Counted from the first letter of the stretch, positions 24,212 to 37,082 are shown. The stretch is 64,000 nt of DNA from Selaginella moellendorffii (GCF_000143415.4 NW_003314278.1:2196404-2260403); one strand, 5' to 3'. Translations and numbers: made by a program. The notes: a model not told the origin generated them from the sequence alone.

Positions 24212-26050
24212 TCACACTTGTATCGTCGACAAATCGGCGAAGTACTCCAAGTCCATCTCGTCCTCACCGAAACCATCCCCGAGCATATCCAAGTCGAGAT
24301 CCATACCACCAACGCCGCCACCCCGGCCACCATCATCGTCCCCATTGAAAGCCACCCCCAGCATTTGCAGGAAATCGTCGTCAAACATAGAGTCCTTGCT
24401 GCTGTTCTTGGACACCTCCACCTCGAGCTTGAAAGTGGAGCCCGAGTCCTCAGTCATGTACGACTCACTGTCCGTGGTACTACTCGTGGTCGTGGTCGAG
24501 GTCGTGGTAGTGGTCGTGGTAGTAGCCGCTCTCCGCGAGAGCGAGCGGACCAAAACGGAGCTCGGCGAGTTCGCCACCATGCTACTGCTGCTCCGGCTGA
24601 AGCACCTCTTCCGAGTAGCCGCAGCCGGCGACCTCTCGCGCCCGCCGGTTTTGTCCGAGTTCTCGGCCACCACCATCCTCGACGACACCACCGCCCGACT
24701 TTTCTTCTTGGCTCCAGATCTCGCCACCGTCGTCGGCAACTGTTGCCGGCTCGCCTCGTCCTCATCCGCAACAGTGAGATGCGAGGAAGTACTGCAAGAT
24801 CCCACCGTCGTACCGCACGGAGACGCAGCACGAGCCTTGAACGGCGATTGCGCTTTTGACGAGCTTGGGGGCCCGGGCTTGAGCAACAAATCTTGCTCGT
24901 CATCCCCATCCTCTTCTTCTTCTTCCACCTCCTCCTCGATCTCCTGTTGCTGCTGTTCATCCTCGTCGTTATCTCCGCCATCCTCGTCCTCTTCCTCGCC
25001 TACTTCCTCGCAAGTCCCGCCAGCATACGGCGTCGAGAAGTTCATCACGCAAACGTCCTTTCTGGGAGGAGGAGGCGCAGCAGCAGCAGCGCTAGCAGCA
25101 GTGGCAGTCGTAGTAGTAGTAGCAGCACCACCACCACCAACTTTTCGCGGCGTGCCGCCAACTCTCTCCGATCGATACGTCGTGATCTCGTTGTCGCTGT
25201 TCTTGAACACCACCACCTCGCCGGGGGCGAAGTTGGTCTGCGCGTTATCGCCCCTCAAGTCCCGGGCCTTCTTGTCGTAGGCTATGGCGGCCTCCTCGGC
25301 GGTGTCATACGTGCCCAGCCACAGCCGGGTGCCTTTGAAAGGATCTCTAATCTCCGCGGCCCACTTCCCCCACGGCCTCTGGCGGACGCCGCGGTACTTG
25401 GACTGCTGGCTGCGTCCCTTGCCGGGCTTGGCGCTGGGGACGAGCTTCCGGGGCTTTCTATTCGCCACCTCGGACACCACCTCGGACTCGTTGGTCTTGC
25501 ACGGCGGTATGCCGCCCGCGTCATCCTCCTCGTCCTCGTCCTCTTCCCGGCTGCTCGCCATTGGAGTCATCAACGCCTTGACGTAGCTGCTACTGCGGTA
25601 CGCGCCGCCAATCTCCTCGCTCTCGCTCTCGTCCGACGAGCAGCCGCCGCCGCCGCCGCCGCCGCGAGCTTTCATGCTCTTGCGCTCGTCATCGTCGCTC
25701 GACGACTCGGTGGCTTCCGGATCCAAGCACACGACGCGCAGCTTTCTGGGTCGATACATCCGGCTGTTCCTCCACAGGCTCTCGTGCTCATCCTCGCTCT
25801 CCACTGTTTCCTCCACTCCGACTTGGATGAGATTCTCCTCCACCACTATCAGTTCGTCATCGCCGCCGCCGCCGCCCCTGTGCTTCTTCGCGATCGCGCA
25901 CTGAGCTGCGGCTACCTCTACTTCTACCTCCTCCCACGCGTTCTTGGCGGCTCTCTTCCCCTTCTTGCTGGCTATGGCTGCGGGCGCGACCACGCCCGCC
26001 TTGAGCATGACGCTCAGTGGCCTCGATGAGCGCATCTGCGGCCCCGGCAT
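24212..26050 (-). CDS. AP2/ERF transcription factor of the cytokinin response factor (CRF) type
   Basis: Single-exon gene, 612 codons, long for the family. Residues about 95-115 hold the CRF/TEH-like motif [19 protein letters not shown] single AP2 domain follows near residue 215: [40 protein letters not shown], then [18 protein letters not shown] with Ala and Asp at the ERF-specific positions indicates GCC-box-type binding. The rest is very low complexity: Ser-rich blocks, two acidic runs, Thr tracts and Ala/Gly tracts, several from trinucleotide repeats in the DNA. It acts in the nucleus; the cytokinin link is inferred from the motif only. The start is the first ATG ([11 protein letters not shown]) after a stop-containing leader. 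A spliced leader is likely (see 26132-26222). Confidence 0.88.
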   Translation of the reverse strand: MPGPQMRSSRPLSVMLKAGVVAPAAIASKKGKRAAKNAWEEVEVEVAAAQCAIAKKHRGGGGGDDELIVVEENLIQVGVEETVESEDEHESLWRNSRMYRPRKLRVVCLDPEATESSSDDDERKSMKARGGGGGGGCSSDESESEEIGGAYRSSSYVKALMTPMASSREEDEDEEDDAGGIPPCKTNESEVVSEVANRKPRKLVPSAKPGKGRSQQSKYRGVRQRPWGKWAAEIRDPFKGTRLWLGTYDTAEEAAIAYDKKARDLRGDNAQTNFAPGEVVVFKNSDNEITTYRSERVGGTPRKVGGGGAATTTTTATAASAAAAAPPPPRKDVCVMNFSTPYAGGTCEEVGEEEDEDGGDNDEDEQQQQEIEEEVEEEEEDGDDEQDLLLKPGPPSSSKAQSPFKARAASPCGTTVGSCSTSSHLTVADEDEASRQQLPTTVARSGAKKKSRAVVSSRMVVAENSDKTGGRERSPAAATRKRCFSRSSSSMVANSPSSVLVRSLSRRAATTTTTTTTSTTTTSSTTDSESYMTEDSGSTFKLEVEVSKNSSKDSMFDDDFLQMLGVAFNGDDDGGRGGGVGGMDLDLDMLGDGFGEDEMDLEYFADLSTIQV

Positions 26051-26131
26051 TGTGCTCCGCGCGATGCCCCGTGCTAGATTGCCGCTGGCACGCCGCCGCC
26101 GCTAATGGGTCGATCGGGAGGCGTGCCTTCA

Positions 26132-26222
26132 CTGTTAAAAAAATAGAGCATGAGAAACCAAGAACAGCGAGAAGACCGAAAAAGATCCATGCACCGCTGC
26201 GAGAGATTCGAGCGATTCATAC
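26132..26222 (-). other. Probable 5' UTR intron of the AP2/ERF gene
   Basis: On the minus strand ACGAG is followed by GTATGAATCGC, and 91 nt later a T-rich stretch ends in TTTTTTTAACAG. The reading frame upstream reaches a TAG before ATG 26050 after splicing, so this is most likely in the untranslated leader. The open frame upstream of it (up to 26485) could be a leader peptide but has no recognisable content. Confidence 0.4.
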
Positions 26223-26485
26223 CTCGTGAATGGCCGACTGTTGAATATGGGCGTCGATCTAAAGTCCCGGAAGGAGAGGCGCTTGGTCTTGAGGAGCTGC
26301 GGCGACAGGAGCACCAGATCCCTTTGGCGATTCGTGTTCGTGCTCGAGAAAGAGGCCCCAAATCCTTGCTGCGAGGAGGGCGGGCACGAAGAACACAAGA
26401 AGGAAGAACGGGATGAGGAGGAAGAACCAGAGCAGCGGCCTGTGAGCACTACTGCGGACGAAGATGCGAAGGAAAGAAGAGGCAT

Positions 26486-28637
26486 GGAGAGCCGAGAGGT
26501 GGGATTCTCTGTGGGATTCGATGTCCAGGCCGGGCGCTCTTCGCGCGACAGAGCTCGCTACTTCAGCTATGGAGGACGCACAGAAATGCCCCGCTGTGCG
26601 ATTCGCGATCTTTTCACTCTCGAGCGCCCGCTGGGTAGAAGAAACTCGCGCGAGCTCCGGCTATGGCGGCCAGCGTCCTCCTCCTCTCTCTCTCCTTCCT
26701 CCTCTCTCCTCCTCTCTCACCCGCTCCTCTCGCCTCTTTTCTTTGCTCAAAGGCTTTTGGTGTGCGCCGTAAAGAAACATGGAGAGGCGCCTATCCGACG
26801 TGTATGATCCTTATTAGCCAGCCGCCGTACTCGAATATTCATTTCCGTACAAGTGGGGCGGCGCCACGTTTTCACCAGGTTGGACCGCGATTCTTACTTG
26901 CTTGGGTCTCAAGCCATCTGCCATGTGGCGGGCATCCAGTTGTCCGCTGCTATTTTAGGGCGCGCCTTCCCGTTTCGTTGTCCATTCTTAAGTATCCTAA
27001 AGTGGCGCGCGATTGAGCGATACCCCTGGACAAGCCGGATTAATTACCGGTTAGAAAATGAACGAACCAAATGATTCGGCCGTCAAAAAAATAAGATTCA
27101 AGACCCGGTCAATGCCATTCTGACCGATGTCTAGTCCAACGCTTAAGACACCAAATCGGTTTTGCTTTGAACCCCATTCTCTTGTCTCCAACTCGCCGAG
27201 ACAAACGAATCAAATGTAGGCCCACAACCAAGATAGAGGGGGGAGACGTGTTCTCAACGCCTCAAACTCTCCTGCGGATTAAAACCCTAACCCTAGCAGC
27301 ATCGGGTCAAAGGATTGCGATTTTCCCGCCATGCCGCAGATCCCACGTGTCCATGCTTTATTTGCTGTTGCCAGCTGTGAAGACCGGCTTTTTCCCGCCA
27401 AGACAAGGCCGGAAATAAATATCTAGCGGACCGGAGCATACAGAGCACATGGTAAATCCATTTTTTACACCGTGCCCAAAGTATCTATCCCGGGGCGGCG
27501 CTACCGCAGGACGCGGGGTATTCTCTTTACCCCCCACCGGGTAAGTAAAAGTAGGTGAGTTTTCCTTTGTATTTTTGTTTACTGGCAGGCAGTGCCAGGT
27601 GCTGCGGCGAGTATGGCGTCCCTGACCGTCTATACAAAAAGCTTCCCGTCTATACAACATAAAAATACGGCATCCCCCTCCTGGGAGCCATCATTCTTGT
27701 TTACAATGCAATGCAGCGTAGAATTCCTTGTATACGCCTGTGCCGTATGCCGGGCAGGCCAACAAATAATACAAACTTGTCGTATAAAAATCGGGATTCA
27801 AAGGTGCCAAGGTTGACGAGACCTCGCGATTACGATCGCCACACATGAGTATTCAACGTCGTAGCAGACAGTAGCAGCTGGTGCCTGTCGGATTCCTGGT
27901 ATATTCACCGCGTGGGATATTCTTGTCCAGGCCTTTGACGGGCGGTCGCGGTTTCGTGATGGATGGATAGATGGATTAGAAGATAGAGCGGTGGTTCTCG
28001 TTCGTTGAATCCCCTGGACAATAGGGCCAAACGAAATTAGGGCTGGCCTCCTGGCTGGAATAAGAATGTCTGGATTTCTGCCAGGGGCGGGCATTCACTG
28101 CTCAAGTTGCCCTTCCCTTAAAAACTTCCCAAAACACGACTCGATCGAGCTTCCTCCCTGGCCACCTCGCCCGTACGCGAATACGTATGCCCCCCGTAGA
28201 CGTCACCGTCGGTGATTAACGGCCTGCGCAAGACAACAAGAGAGGGGTGGGCATCGTACCGGATAGCAATGGTGGCTCTTGTTTTGTTCGTTTCGTCGAC
28301 GAGCCCTAGGGTAGAAATCTTGCGTTTTTACCGCTGGGCGGGGTAAATTTTCTCTGTTTTATGACACGAGCCCCGTGATCCAATTCACAATGGACAGGAG
28401 AAAATTTTCGCCTTGCTCTTCAAGGAATTCACGGGCAAGGATTTTTGTCACGACACACAGGAACAAACAACATGATTCTTTCTTCCAAAGTTTCCGAGGA
28501 TTCCGTGCTCGTGTAGTAACACTCCGGCACCATATTCCGTTCCGGAATGCGGCGAGCAGATGGACGGCTTGGATGTTCCCCAGTGCAACGGGAGCTCGGC
28601 ACAAAAATTTAGGGCTCGTGGGTGGCTTCCTAGGGCG
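26486..28637. other. Long intergenic / promoter stretch
   Basis: No convincing gene. It holds a GC-balanced, upstream-type region for the AP2/ERF gene (minus) and the glycine-rich gene (plus). I see a telo-box-like AAAACCCTAACCCTAG at about 27282-27297 and a G-box (CACGTG, as CCACGTGT) at 27344-27349. Open frames on both strands here are short and lack family signatures. Confidence 0.4.
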
Positions 28638-29498
28638 ATGAAGCGCCGGGAGGAGATGGAGCGCGGGCTGCTGTGGAAGCTACCGCTGGTGAAGTCGTCC
28701 GAGTGGGGTAAGCTCGGCCCAGCTTTCGGCGCTGGTGTGGGCTGCGGTGTCGGTGTCGGCGCTGGCATTATCGGAGGTAAGCTCGCGATTGTTTCATCGT
28801 GGTATTTTTTTGCTCGCATTCATGTAGCATAGCGTGTTTCATGTTTTTTATTCTCCGGATCCAGCTTGCAGTGTTGGCTGGATGACTCCTTTAGTTTTCT
28901 ATGGTTTGAGTCGAAGGCCAATCGATTATGCCGCATATCTGAGCTTAATTTTTCTGGATTTGTCGACTGCTTGGAGAGAAATCTTTTGTTTTCTTGTTTC
29001 GTATGGGCTCGGTGAATTGAATGAGCTTCTTCAAAGTCAGCCTATCTTTTTCTTTTTTTTCTTTTGGAGATTGTCTCGCTCTGGGTCGTGTCATTCTGTA
29101 TTATATCTCTTTTGTTTACGCCATTCAATACTCATTTGTGCGATCCGTGTCTGATTCTCAGGTGCCGGCTTGGGATTTGGTTTCCCGGGATTTCAATTCG
29201 GAGTGGGCTTAGGTGCCGGATGCGGCATTGGTGTCGGTTTTGGATACGGGCTTGGCAAGGGACGTGCGTACGATGAGAATGGAAGCTACAGCAACATGGG
29301 TAGATATTCAGCAAAAAGAGCTGCTTCTAGCGGGTAAGTTTATCAAACTTCTCTTTTTTCTTTGTTTGAGAGCTCAATCTATGTCGCCTTCACTGTGACA
29401 GTGCCGAGATCCGTGCTATAGTTGACGACTTTGTGTCTGGGATGCGGCGAGCTTTGGCGAGCTGGGAGAGTGAGCTGCAAAAGAGGCGGAGGTCGTGA
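28638..29498 (+). CDS. Small glycine-rich membrane-like protein, conserved in plants
   Basis: Three exons (28638-28776, 29162-29333, 29402-29498) join in phase to 135 residues. After a basic start (MKRREEMERGLLWKLP, SSEWGKLGPAFG) come two Gly-rich stretches with repeating GxGxGxG (GAGVGCGVGVGAGIIGG; GVGLGAGCGIGVGFGYGLG), about 65 residues of small and hydrophobic residues likely to insert in or line a membrane. A charged C-terminal helix (AEIRAIVDDFVSGMRRAL...QKRRRS) follows. The pattern resembles small plant glycine-rich envelope proteins such as TGD5, but I cannot assign it to one. An upstream in-frame ATG at 28560 would add 26 residues; I prefer 28638 because the resulting start looks conserved in plant relatives I recall. 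Function unknown. Confidence 0.72.
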
Positions 29499-30631
29499 TC
29501 GTGCGTCGCTCGTTCGTTCCTCGTTATTCTTTCGTGGGCCTTCACTCACTCACGCAGCGGTTCGTAAATATAAAGCACGCGCAGTTTTTCCTCTCTTTTT
29601 TTTTGTTTCTTTTTTAAGCTTTGCTCTCAGCGTGCTCGCTCCCTCCGCGTCTTGTGAGACTTCAGGCAAGTTCCGTGTAGAGCCCGAGCAACAAAATGAA
29701 GACCATCGTTTTCGCTTTCCTGCAAGGAAAACTCCTACGGCTTCCGGACAAAACTTTCTCTTGCTCAGCAATTCAGAATGTCTTCACTGTAGTTTCGACA
29801 GAAATCACAGGTTGCAAAAGCTATTGACGTGACGCATACGTTCGGGAGTGTGTCATCTTCAGACAAAACTCTCACGGCTCTCTGTACGGTATTAGTGAGA
29901 TAGCGAATGATGTGCTGCCACCAGAACTGAAATCACTACCATAAAATCTCTCTCTATCTATCTATATGCTGTTTTGATAATCTTGTGGTGCCCATCTTGA
30001 AACGTGAGTCTGATGGATGCAAGAATGCAATTTGGATTATCTTACAGTGTTCCACTTCTTGCCATCTTTGTGCTCCTTTCTCACTTGCCCTGGGGAGCTC
30101 CTTCTACCTAGGGTGTGCAATTTGTAAATTGCATAACTCTGATTGGCTGCTTGATATATAAGTTTTATATATATATATATGGATGTTCATGGAGGAAACC
30201 ATAAGTTAAATTTGTAAATTGTGCAAATTAGCTACTTGATATATGAGTTTTTTATATACATAAATGACTCTTTGATAGAAGAAACCATGAGTTATAAAAT
30301 ATAAAGTTGCTGTAGGATATTCTTGGATGATCAATACAATTGTTTATCTTTGCAATTCAAAGCATATCAAAATAAGTATATTACATTTTAATCTATAAGC
30401 AATCAGACACAATAATTTCAAAGAAGGGTTCATTAACAGAAGTACAATTTTTTTTGTCTTAGAATACTTGGGTTTGAATAATATTATATATAACATTTTA
30501 AGAAGTTTAAAAACCTATATTTAATATTAAAGAAGTTGTAAGACCCTAGTACCCAATTACACTTAACTCTAAATCCCAAGCTGCCAAATTGACTATAGTG
30601 ACCGCAGTACTATTCAAACTCAAGGATATTT
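29499..30631. other. 3' flank and AT-rich stretch
   Basis: Begins with the 3' region of the glycine-rich gene and turns AT-rich after about 30100, with a short TA repeat at about 30168-30181. No gene seen. Confidence 0.45.
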
Positions 30632-31616
30632 ATATAAGTGATTAATTTTTCCATTCTACTTTAATCACTTAACCACACCTCTGACCATTTGGAAGAGTCT
30701 CATTCACCACTTTCATAAGTTTTATTCTAAATTTGGGGACTTGCTAGCCTTGAGAATGGCACCTATTCCACTCAACCTTTGTATTTGGTCCAAATGCTCT
30801 ATGTGTCCGACCCCTTGACTGACACTGAAAGGTACCATCGACATATCAACCTGTTACATTAAAGCCATGCCCATTCACCTTTGTCACTAACACCACTTGC
30901 ATCATAGTCTTGTCTTTCAAAGACTAGGCCATCCATTCGGGAGTGATTGTCCTAAATCCACTCTTTAACATTTGTAGAATGCTTATAGATTTAAGTCCTA
31001 TTGGTGCACTCACTACGAGACAAACACACACAACATACAGTGCTGATTCAAGCTTCACCCAGAGCTTCAGCCTCCATCTTCTCAATGTGCTCAACAACAT
31101 CCTTTTGCTGATAACTCCACACCGCCTTGGGGTCCAGAGACATATCAAGAGCAGTTGGAGTGACAAGCAATTGAGGTAGCCCCTTCGTCAAGCAAAGGCA
31201 AGGCACCAGCCTCATCAATCAACATGATTTTGGTAGCCCAGGAACTCTATAGGCAACAGCAGCAAACTGTAGCCACTCAAGCCCAAGTGAAGAAGAAGGT
31301 AGCCACTCAGCCTACCATAGATCCCCCGGTGCCGGTTGAGAGCGAATCTCTGTTGGCATTAGGCCTAGTGACACAAAGGGTGGCTTGTAAGCTCCCCTTC
31401 AAGTCACTACTCTCTTCTCCTTCTGAGATCTCACCAATAGCTATTCCTGTTCTGGAGTCGGTTCTTCAACAATTGGTTGACACTCTCGTCACCTTTTCAC
31501 TCCAAGACATATTGTGTCTTGTCCCAGGATTCGGCTAGTGTTTAGAGGAGTTTGCATAGTCAGGAACACTAGAGAGCACTCTCAAGAGGACTCCTCAAGA
31601 GGGGCACATTGTCGAC

Positions 31617-32054
31617 ATGACAAGATATGGTGGAGATCCTGGTCCATTCTTCGTCCCGGTACAGATTGGTACTTCCTCTTGTAAGATGGATGCTTTGGTT
31701 GACTCTAGTTTTGGAAGCAACATTATCTCTCTTGAAACTGCCCTTTTGGCATGGCTACAGATCATTGAGAGGTCCTCCATTGTGCTCAAAACCTTTGCCA
31801 ACCACACTATTCCTCCAGCAGGCATTTGCTGTGGTGTCAAAGTCTCAGTACAAGGTGTTATTTTTGAGGTGGATTTCCTTGTGGTTGACTACCAACATCT
31901 TGGAACATCCTCTTTGAAGGACTTTATCATCCTTGGCCACTTATGGCAAGTCACAGCCCATTGCACTATTGACAGCGCAAAAGGCAAGATGGAAATTAGT
32001 GATGGAACCTATAGCACCACTTTTCTCAACAACCACGGTAAAGCTCTTTCTTAG
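31617..32054 (+). pseudogene. Retroelement-type aspartic protease remnant
   Basis: An open frame of 145 codons contains KMDALVDSSFGSNIISLETA, which fits the pepsin-like retroelement protease motif (A-L-V-D-[ST]-G-[AS]-x-x-N-x-I) with the catalytic D-[ST]-G changed to DSS. A second half has SVQGVIFEVDFLVVD and FIILGHLW, where many retroelement proteases have D-V-I-L-G. No RT or integrase follows. It is probably the remnant of a separate element inserted in the LTR copy around it. The missing Gly suggests an inactive protease. Confidence 0.45.
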
Positions 32055-32743
32055 CAAGCTTAGCAAGCTCTTCCTTTTTCTTTTTCTTTTTCTTCCTTTC
32101 TTTCACTTTACTTTCGTGGCTACTTTTTTTACTTTCAGAGGGTGTTTCTCCATTGGACCGTGGCCTATGCCTTGGATTTCACGCTTAGGCTACATTGCTG
32201 TTTGTATAGAGGTTCCTCACTTGGCTCGGTCTATGTTCTAGGTTCTTTGGCCCTTCCCTTACCATTACTACACCCCACACATTCCCCTCACTCATTCCAT
32301 ATCATCTACACTCACAGTTCCATCACCACTCACTTCCAGCAGCATTGCCCACACTTATCTCTAGATGCCCGTCTTGCATCTTTCATTCTTTTACCATCAT
32401 TCACATCTCCGTTTGAGGTCATATTTACACCATAACACAGACACACATATGTGCACCAGTAGCAAATGACACCACCTCATTTGGATGTGCCATTTCCGAG
32501 ATATCCTTACGACCATTTGCCGACAACACATTAGCTTTTTTGGAGGAACCTTCTTCCAACCAAGTGAATCTGTTCACTCAAGGCACCTAGGTGGATCTTT
32601 AGGCAAGGCCACAGAAGCCAAAACCACTTTCTTCTATTCCAGCACTCAGTAGACACATGCCACCTCCTTTTACTAGCAACCCAGTGACCTCACCATCCTT
32701 TTCAGTTGATAACTTCTTCAATCCGACACGTCAGACTAGCCAT

Positions 32744-33180
32744 CATCTCAGCGCTCCACCATATTACTCCACCATATCGGTGCTAGAGTAGGTGCAGGAG
32801 TAGGAGTGAGAGCAGGCGGTTACTGGTTATAGGTACTTGGCTACTAGTTACTAGTTCCTGGTTACTAGTTACCGGCTACTCCGAGAGGTCAGCACTTACT
32901 CTACAGGCCAACAGTTATCAATGGCCACCTTTTCAAAGTGCCACCACCATCTTGGTGCTCCACCATATCACTCCACCATATTAGTGCTGGAGCAGGCACA
33001 GGAGTAGGAGCGAGAGCAAGTGGTTACCGATTACAGGTACCCGGCTATTGGTTACTAGTTCCTGGTCACCAGTTACCAACTACTCCGAGAGGTTAGCGCT
33101 TACTTTACGGGCCAATATTTATCAATGGCCACCTTTTTAGAGTGCCACCACCATCTCGGTGCTCCACCATATCACTCCAT
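32744..33180 (+). repeat. Tandem repeat, 204-bp unit, two copies plus a partial third
   Basis: Unit 1 is about 32744-32947, unit 2 about 32948-33151, and unit 3 begins and breaks off near 33180. Anchors such as ATGGCCACCT occur at 32921 and 33125, exactly 204 bp apart. Each unit contains smaller internal repeats of the type GGTTACTAGTTCCTGG. The copies differ by scattered substitutions. Confidence 0.8.
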
Positions 33181-34466
33181 CTTTCATCATTTCCATATTT
33201 ACCACCCTTGGGCAACACATCCCCTCTTCTACCTCTCTTTCTTTCTCCATTTTAGCCAATCCTTAGAGCATACTGGAAGTTATCAAGAGGCTGCATTTGC
33301 ATATTACACTTTCCTAAGCCGAAATCCAGATACAGGTTAAGTTCTTTGGGTACTCACACTCTTTTTCCTCTATTTTCTTCCTCTTTTCACACTTTTTCTA
33401 TACTTTTCTTCAACTTCAGAGTCTAATTTGACTATAGGGTTTCTTATTGGGTTTTCCTCCCTATCTCCAAACTTCATACCTACCTCTTTTCTTTCTTTTC
33501 CACTTTGTTTTCTAGAGTTTTTACTATTTCATGCAGCTACTAGCACTTGGCATCAGTAGCAGAGGTACACTCTACACCCTTCGAAGGGTTCTTGCACGTC
33601 TGGAGCCAACACAATCCACCATGGTCACATGTTAGGGCGTGGCCACCAAGAGAGTGAGAGAGAGAGAGAGGGGATATTCTGGTCCTTAGAATATTCCCCA
33701 TCTTCCTTGTATAAAACCCTTGCCTCACAAGGGCAAGGGGGGGGGGCATTTGCGAAGAGCATTGAAGCATTTCTTATGTTTGAGCGAGCGTTGGGGGAGG
33801 CACCCTTCCTTCCCCCAACATCACCCCATAGCCTGTATTAGTATTCAGACTCAAACTCGAAAGGATTCAAATTCAAATGGACTCAAACTTGGACTTAGAC
33901 TTGGACTCAGTCTTGGTCTTCTGAGACGGACCCGAAATAGAAATTAAGACCAAGACCTAGACTGGGACCAAGACCAAAACATAGACCGGGACCGCTCCAT
34001 CTTAGACTTCATCTCGAGTCCATCTCGGACTTCATCTCGGGTCCATCTTGGACTCCATTTTGGGTCCATCTCGGACTTCATCTCATGTCCATCTTGGACT
34101 CCATCTCAGGTCCATCTTGGACTTTGTCTCGAGTCCATCTTGGACTCCATCTCGGATTCCATCTCAAACTTTAGCTTGGTTCCACCTCGGGTCCATCTCA
34201 AACTTCTTCTCAAACTCTTCCTTAGACTCTATCTCAACACTTCCACATGTCATATATTGGTCCTATTGTGTCCCTTTTCTAGAGACTTATTTATTGCTCG
34301 CTTCATACTTGTTCCTTGAGCCCTTCATTAAGAGTTCCATTCCCACTCTCGACTTTTTAAGTTGAAGCTTTTAGTCTAAATGTGTTACACTTGTTTAGCT
34401 TTCGCTTCAGCCACTACCACGTGGCACCCTTTCGGCTCTTTGGGGCTTAGGGATTTGTATCTCACA

Positions 34467-37082
34467 ACTTAATCCCAAATATCTCAAGAGTCAATCGAGT
34501 AAATTAGATTTGCTATATGTCAATGTCAACATATGGCATGATTCCTCAGTCAACTAACAAAATTGAACTTGAGACCACTCTAATACAAAATATATTCTGA
34601 GACCACTCACCCAACCCAGTACTACGCAAACCCATTAATAAGCATTTATTGATTAGAAAAGAGTGTGCATTTTTATTCATAGGCACTTTCCCTCTATATT
34701 TAAACCCATATAGATTATTTCTTGAGTTATTCTCTTTGGTTACTTATAGAGGTTTGACATCTATTAGTTCTGTTAAAGAGGTTTTAGATTCAACTTTATT
34801 AGTTAAAAGAATCACACTATATATTGAAATTGATATCTAGTGGTTTTATTAGAAAGATAGGTATGGTAGTGTAACCTCATGAGTTTAAACTTTCCAGGAA
34901 GTCCAAACTCAAGAAGTTATATTTGGTATCAAAAAGGGTCTTAGATCCAACTCTATTGGTTGGTTAGAGGAATTACACCATATGTTAATTGACATCTAGT
35001 AGGTTTAGTTTCCTTTGGCTAAGTTCAACCTAAGGGGTAGAGTGTTAAGAGAGCAGGCCTCTCAAGAGAGTTGTGGCTCTTAATTTTCGTTCACTAGAGC
35101 GTAAATTTACATGGAAGCATAATTAATTATAAATAACTAACTTGAGAGATGATCTATAGGGTTTAAATATAAAGGGAAAGAGCCCATAAATAAAAGTGCA
35201 CTCTTTTTTCCAATTGATTAAAGGTATTAGGATATTAAGGGTTAAGTGTCTTTAGATTTGAATAGTACCGAGCTTGATGACTTCTTAGGAAGTCCAAACT
35301 CAAGAGCTTACAGATGGATTATGAACAATTAAGGAGAACAAATAAAAAGATAATCCATTAAAATTCTAAAACTATAAAAATATCTTAAGCATTACTATGA
35401 CTTGATTAATCCTCATGTAGTCTTTGTAGGAAGTGGTTCAGTAATTATGAGGGAGTGTTGTTTTTTAAAGTGGAAATATAGATTGATATAAGTTTCAACA
35501 AGAGAAATTTATTATTATTTTAAAACTAACTTCTCTTTCTACTTTATAACAGAGATCACTCAGCTCATAATGCTCAAGAAACCCTTGATCAAAGCTACCT
35601 TATTTCAAATACAAAAGAAAATCTTCTCATCCTCACTAGTTATTTTGAGATTTCAAAAGGTTTAAAAGACCCTCAAACATCCTTCTATTGTCTTTTGAAA
35701 AAGCTTGAAATTATATAGTTAAATTATTAAAGTGCAAGACAACTAAACCTTATACTAAAAGTTGAATTTCACCCATATTTGAAACTAAATTTATACCCAC
35801 TTGGACTAAGTGCAACTCTTATTACAGAGAGATAAATAATTTAAAGTATTTTTATATCCCTTATTATTTTCAGAGAATTCATTAAGAGGATCCCACTTAG
35901 CATCACTTAGCCAAAACACTATACTTCCTTATCTTATGAAAAATATCAATGCTCTTAAGTGAGTTCTCCGATAAAGTGGGTGGTACAAAGCATTGTTGAT
36001 CATATAACTAACATGCTCTACTAACATTCCTCTCATTCCAGGCACATACTCTACTAACAAGCAACAGACCAATGAAGTAAATTTTCCCTATTGTGCCACC
36101 TTGAAGTTTAAGGTTTACATTATAACAGCTAAAGCAAGATTTAAACCTTTAACATTTGCAAGAAGGTATGATTAGTATTTTGAGTAGGACATAATGTTTG
36201 TGAAAATGAATTCTCCTTTTTTATATAATGGCTACAACAATATAAGATACACAAGTAACCAAGCTTTCCACCGTAGTCACTCTCTCATATGAGAGATATG
36301 TTCATTGATACAAATAAAAACTAGTGGCAAATGAATGCTATACAAATGGTAGTGAATAGCTTGGATGAATGTGTTTATGATCCATAATATAACTTATGCA
36401 TGGCCTTATTAGACCCATGGGATATAAACATGATTGATATGGATATTAGATATCAATATATATACCATTCTATGCAAGAAAGAATATACTTAAAATATTT
36501 AAAATATTTATACCCTTCTAACCAATAGGAATAAAATATATGGCACATGCAAGGGTTGCGAGTCAAGTATCAAGCAATTTACAAATTGTATAGTATACTA
36601 TTGGAGGTTATTATGGTGAAGTGGAAAGTTATCACCTTATTTGCAAGAATTGAAACACAAACCCAATGATAGTTAGCCTTAAATATCCCAAAACCATTAA
36701 TCGATTAAAAAAAGGGATACACTTTTATATATGGGCTTTTTCCCTTTATATTTAAACCTTTATAAATCATTTCTTGATTTTTTCCCTTTGATTGCTTACA
36801 ATCCATTACGCTTCTCTACAAGTTCACGCCCTTGTGAATGAAAGTTGAGAGTTGCAACTCTCCCAAAAATCCCACTCTCTTAACACCATACCCCTCATGT
36901 CGAGCCTAGTCAAAAGCAAGCTAAACTAATATCAATCTTAACATATGGTGTGATTCTCTTTGCTAATCGAGGGAGTCGAACCCAAGACCTCTCTAATACC
37001 AAATGTAAAGTTATAAATTTAGACTTTCTAGGAGGTTACCCAATCCAGTAATATTCAAATTCAAGAATGTTTAACCCAAACC
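34467..37082. repeat. AT-rich block with dispersed, partly inverted short retroelement-like repeats
   Basis: Segments at about 34925-35260 (plus) and 36640-37000 (minus) share a run: TTTGGTAT[CT]A-AGG next to a GGTTCGACTCCC-like box, ACACCATATGTTAA, GTGTTAAGAGAG, TATAAAGGGAAA. A further piece of the same type lies at about 34470-34760. TTTGGTATCA beside an LTR-like end resembles an initiator-Met primer site, so small non-autonomous LTR elements (TRIM-like) are one reading. The GGTTCGACTCC box would also suit a SINE B box. No coding capacity. Confidence 0.35.

Larger units (their letters stand above)
30632..34466 (-). repeat. LTR copy split by a 2.85-kb insertion
   Basis: 30632-30975 matches the first part of the LTR at 49890-51407 (TATAAGTGATTAATTTTTCC, then TCACTTAACCACACCTCTGA). 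33826-34466 matches its last part: GTATTAGTATTCAGACTC, a 12-bp CATCTCGGACTC-type repeat tract at 34010-34240, and the end TGTATCTCACA. The intervening ~2.85 kb is unrelated and contains a protease-like frame and a tandem repeat. Orientation is the same as element B (element strand minus). The outer ends are worn and I could not define target duplications. Confidence 0.55.

Noticed and set aside
25284-26029. Long plus-strand open frames opposite the AP2/ERF gene
   Set aside because: They are mirror frames of a GC-rich, low-complexity coding exon; no family motif, no start context.
29422-29832. 136-codon plus-strand frame overlapping the end of the glycine-rich gene
   Set aside because: The overlapping splice model in another frame gives a coherent conserved-looking protein end; the rest is 3' flank.
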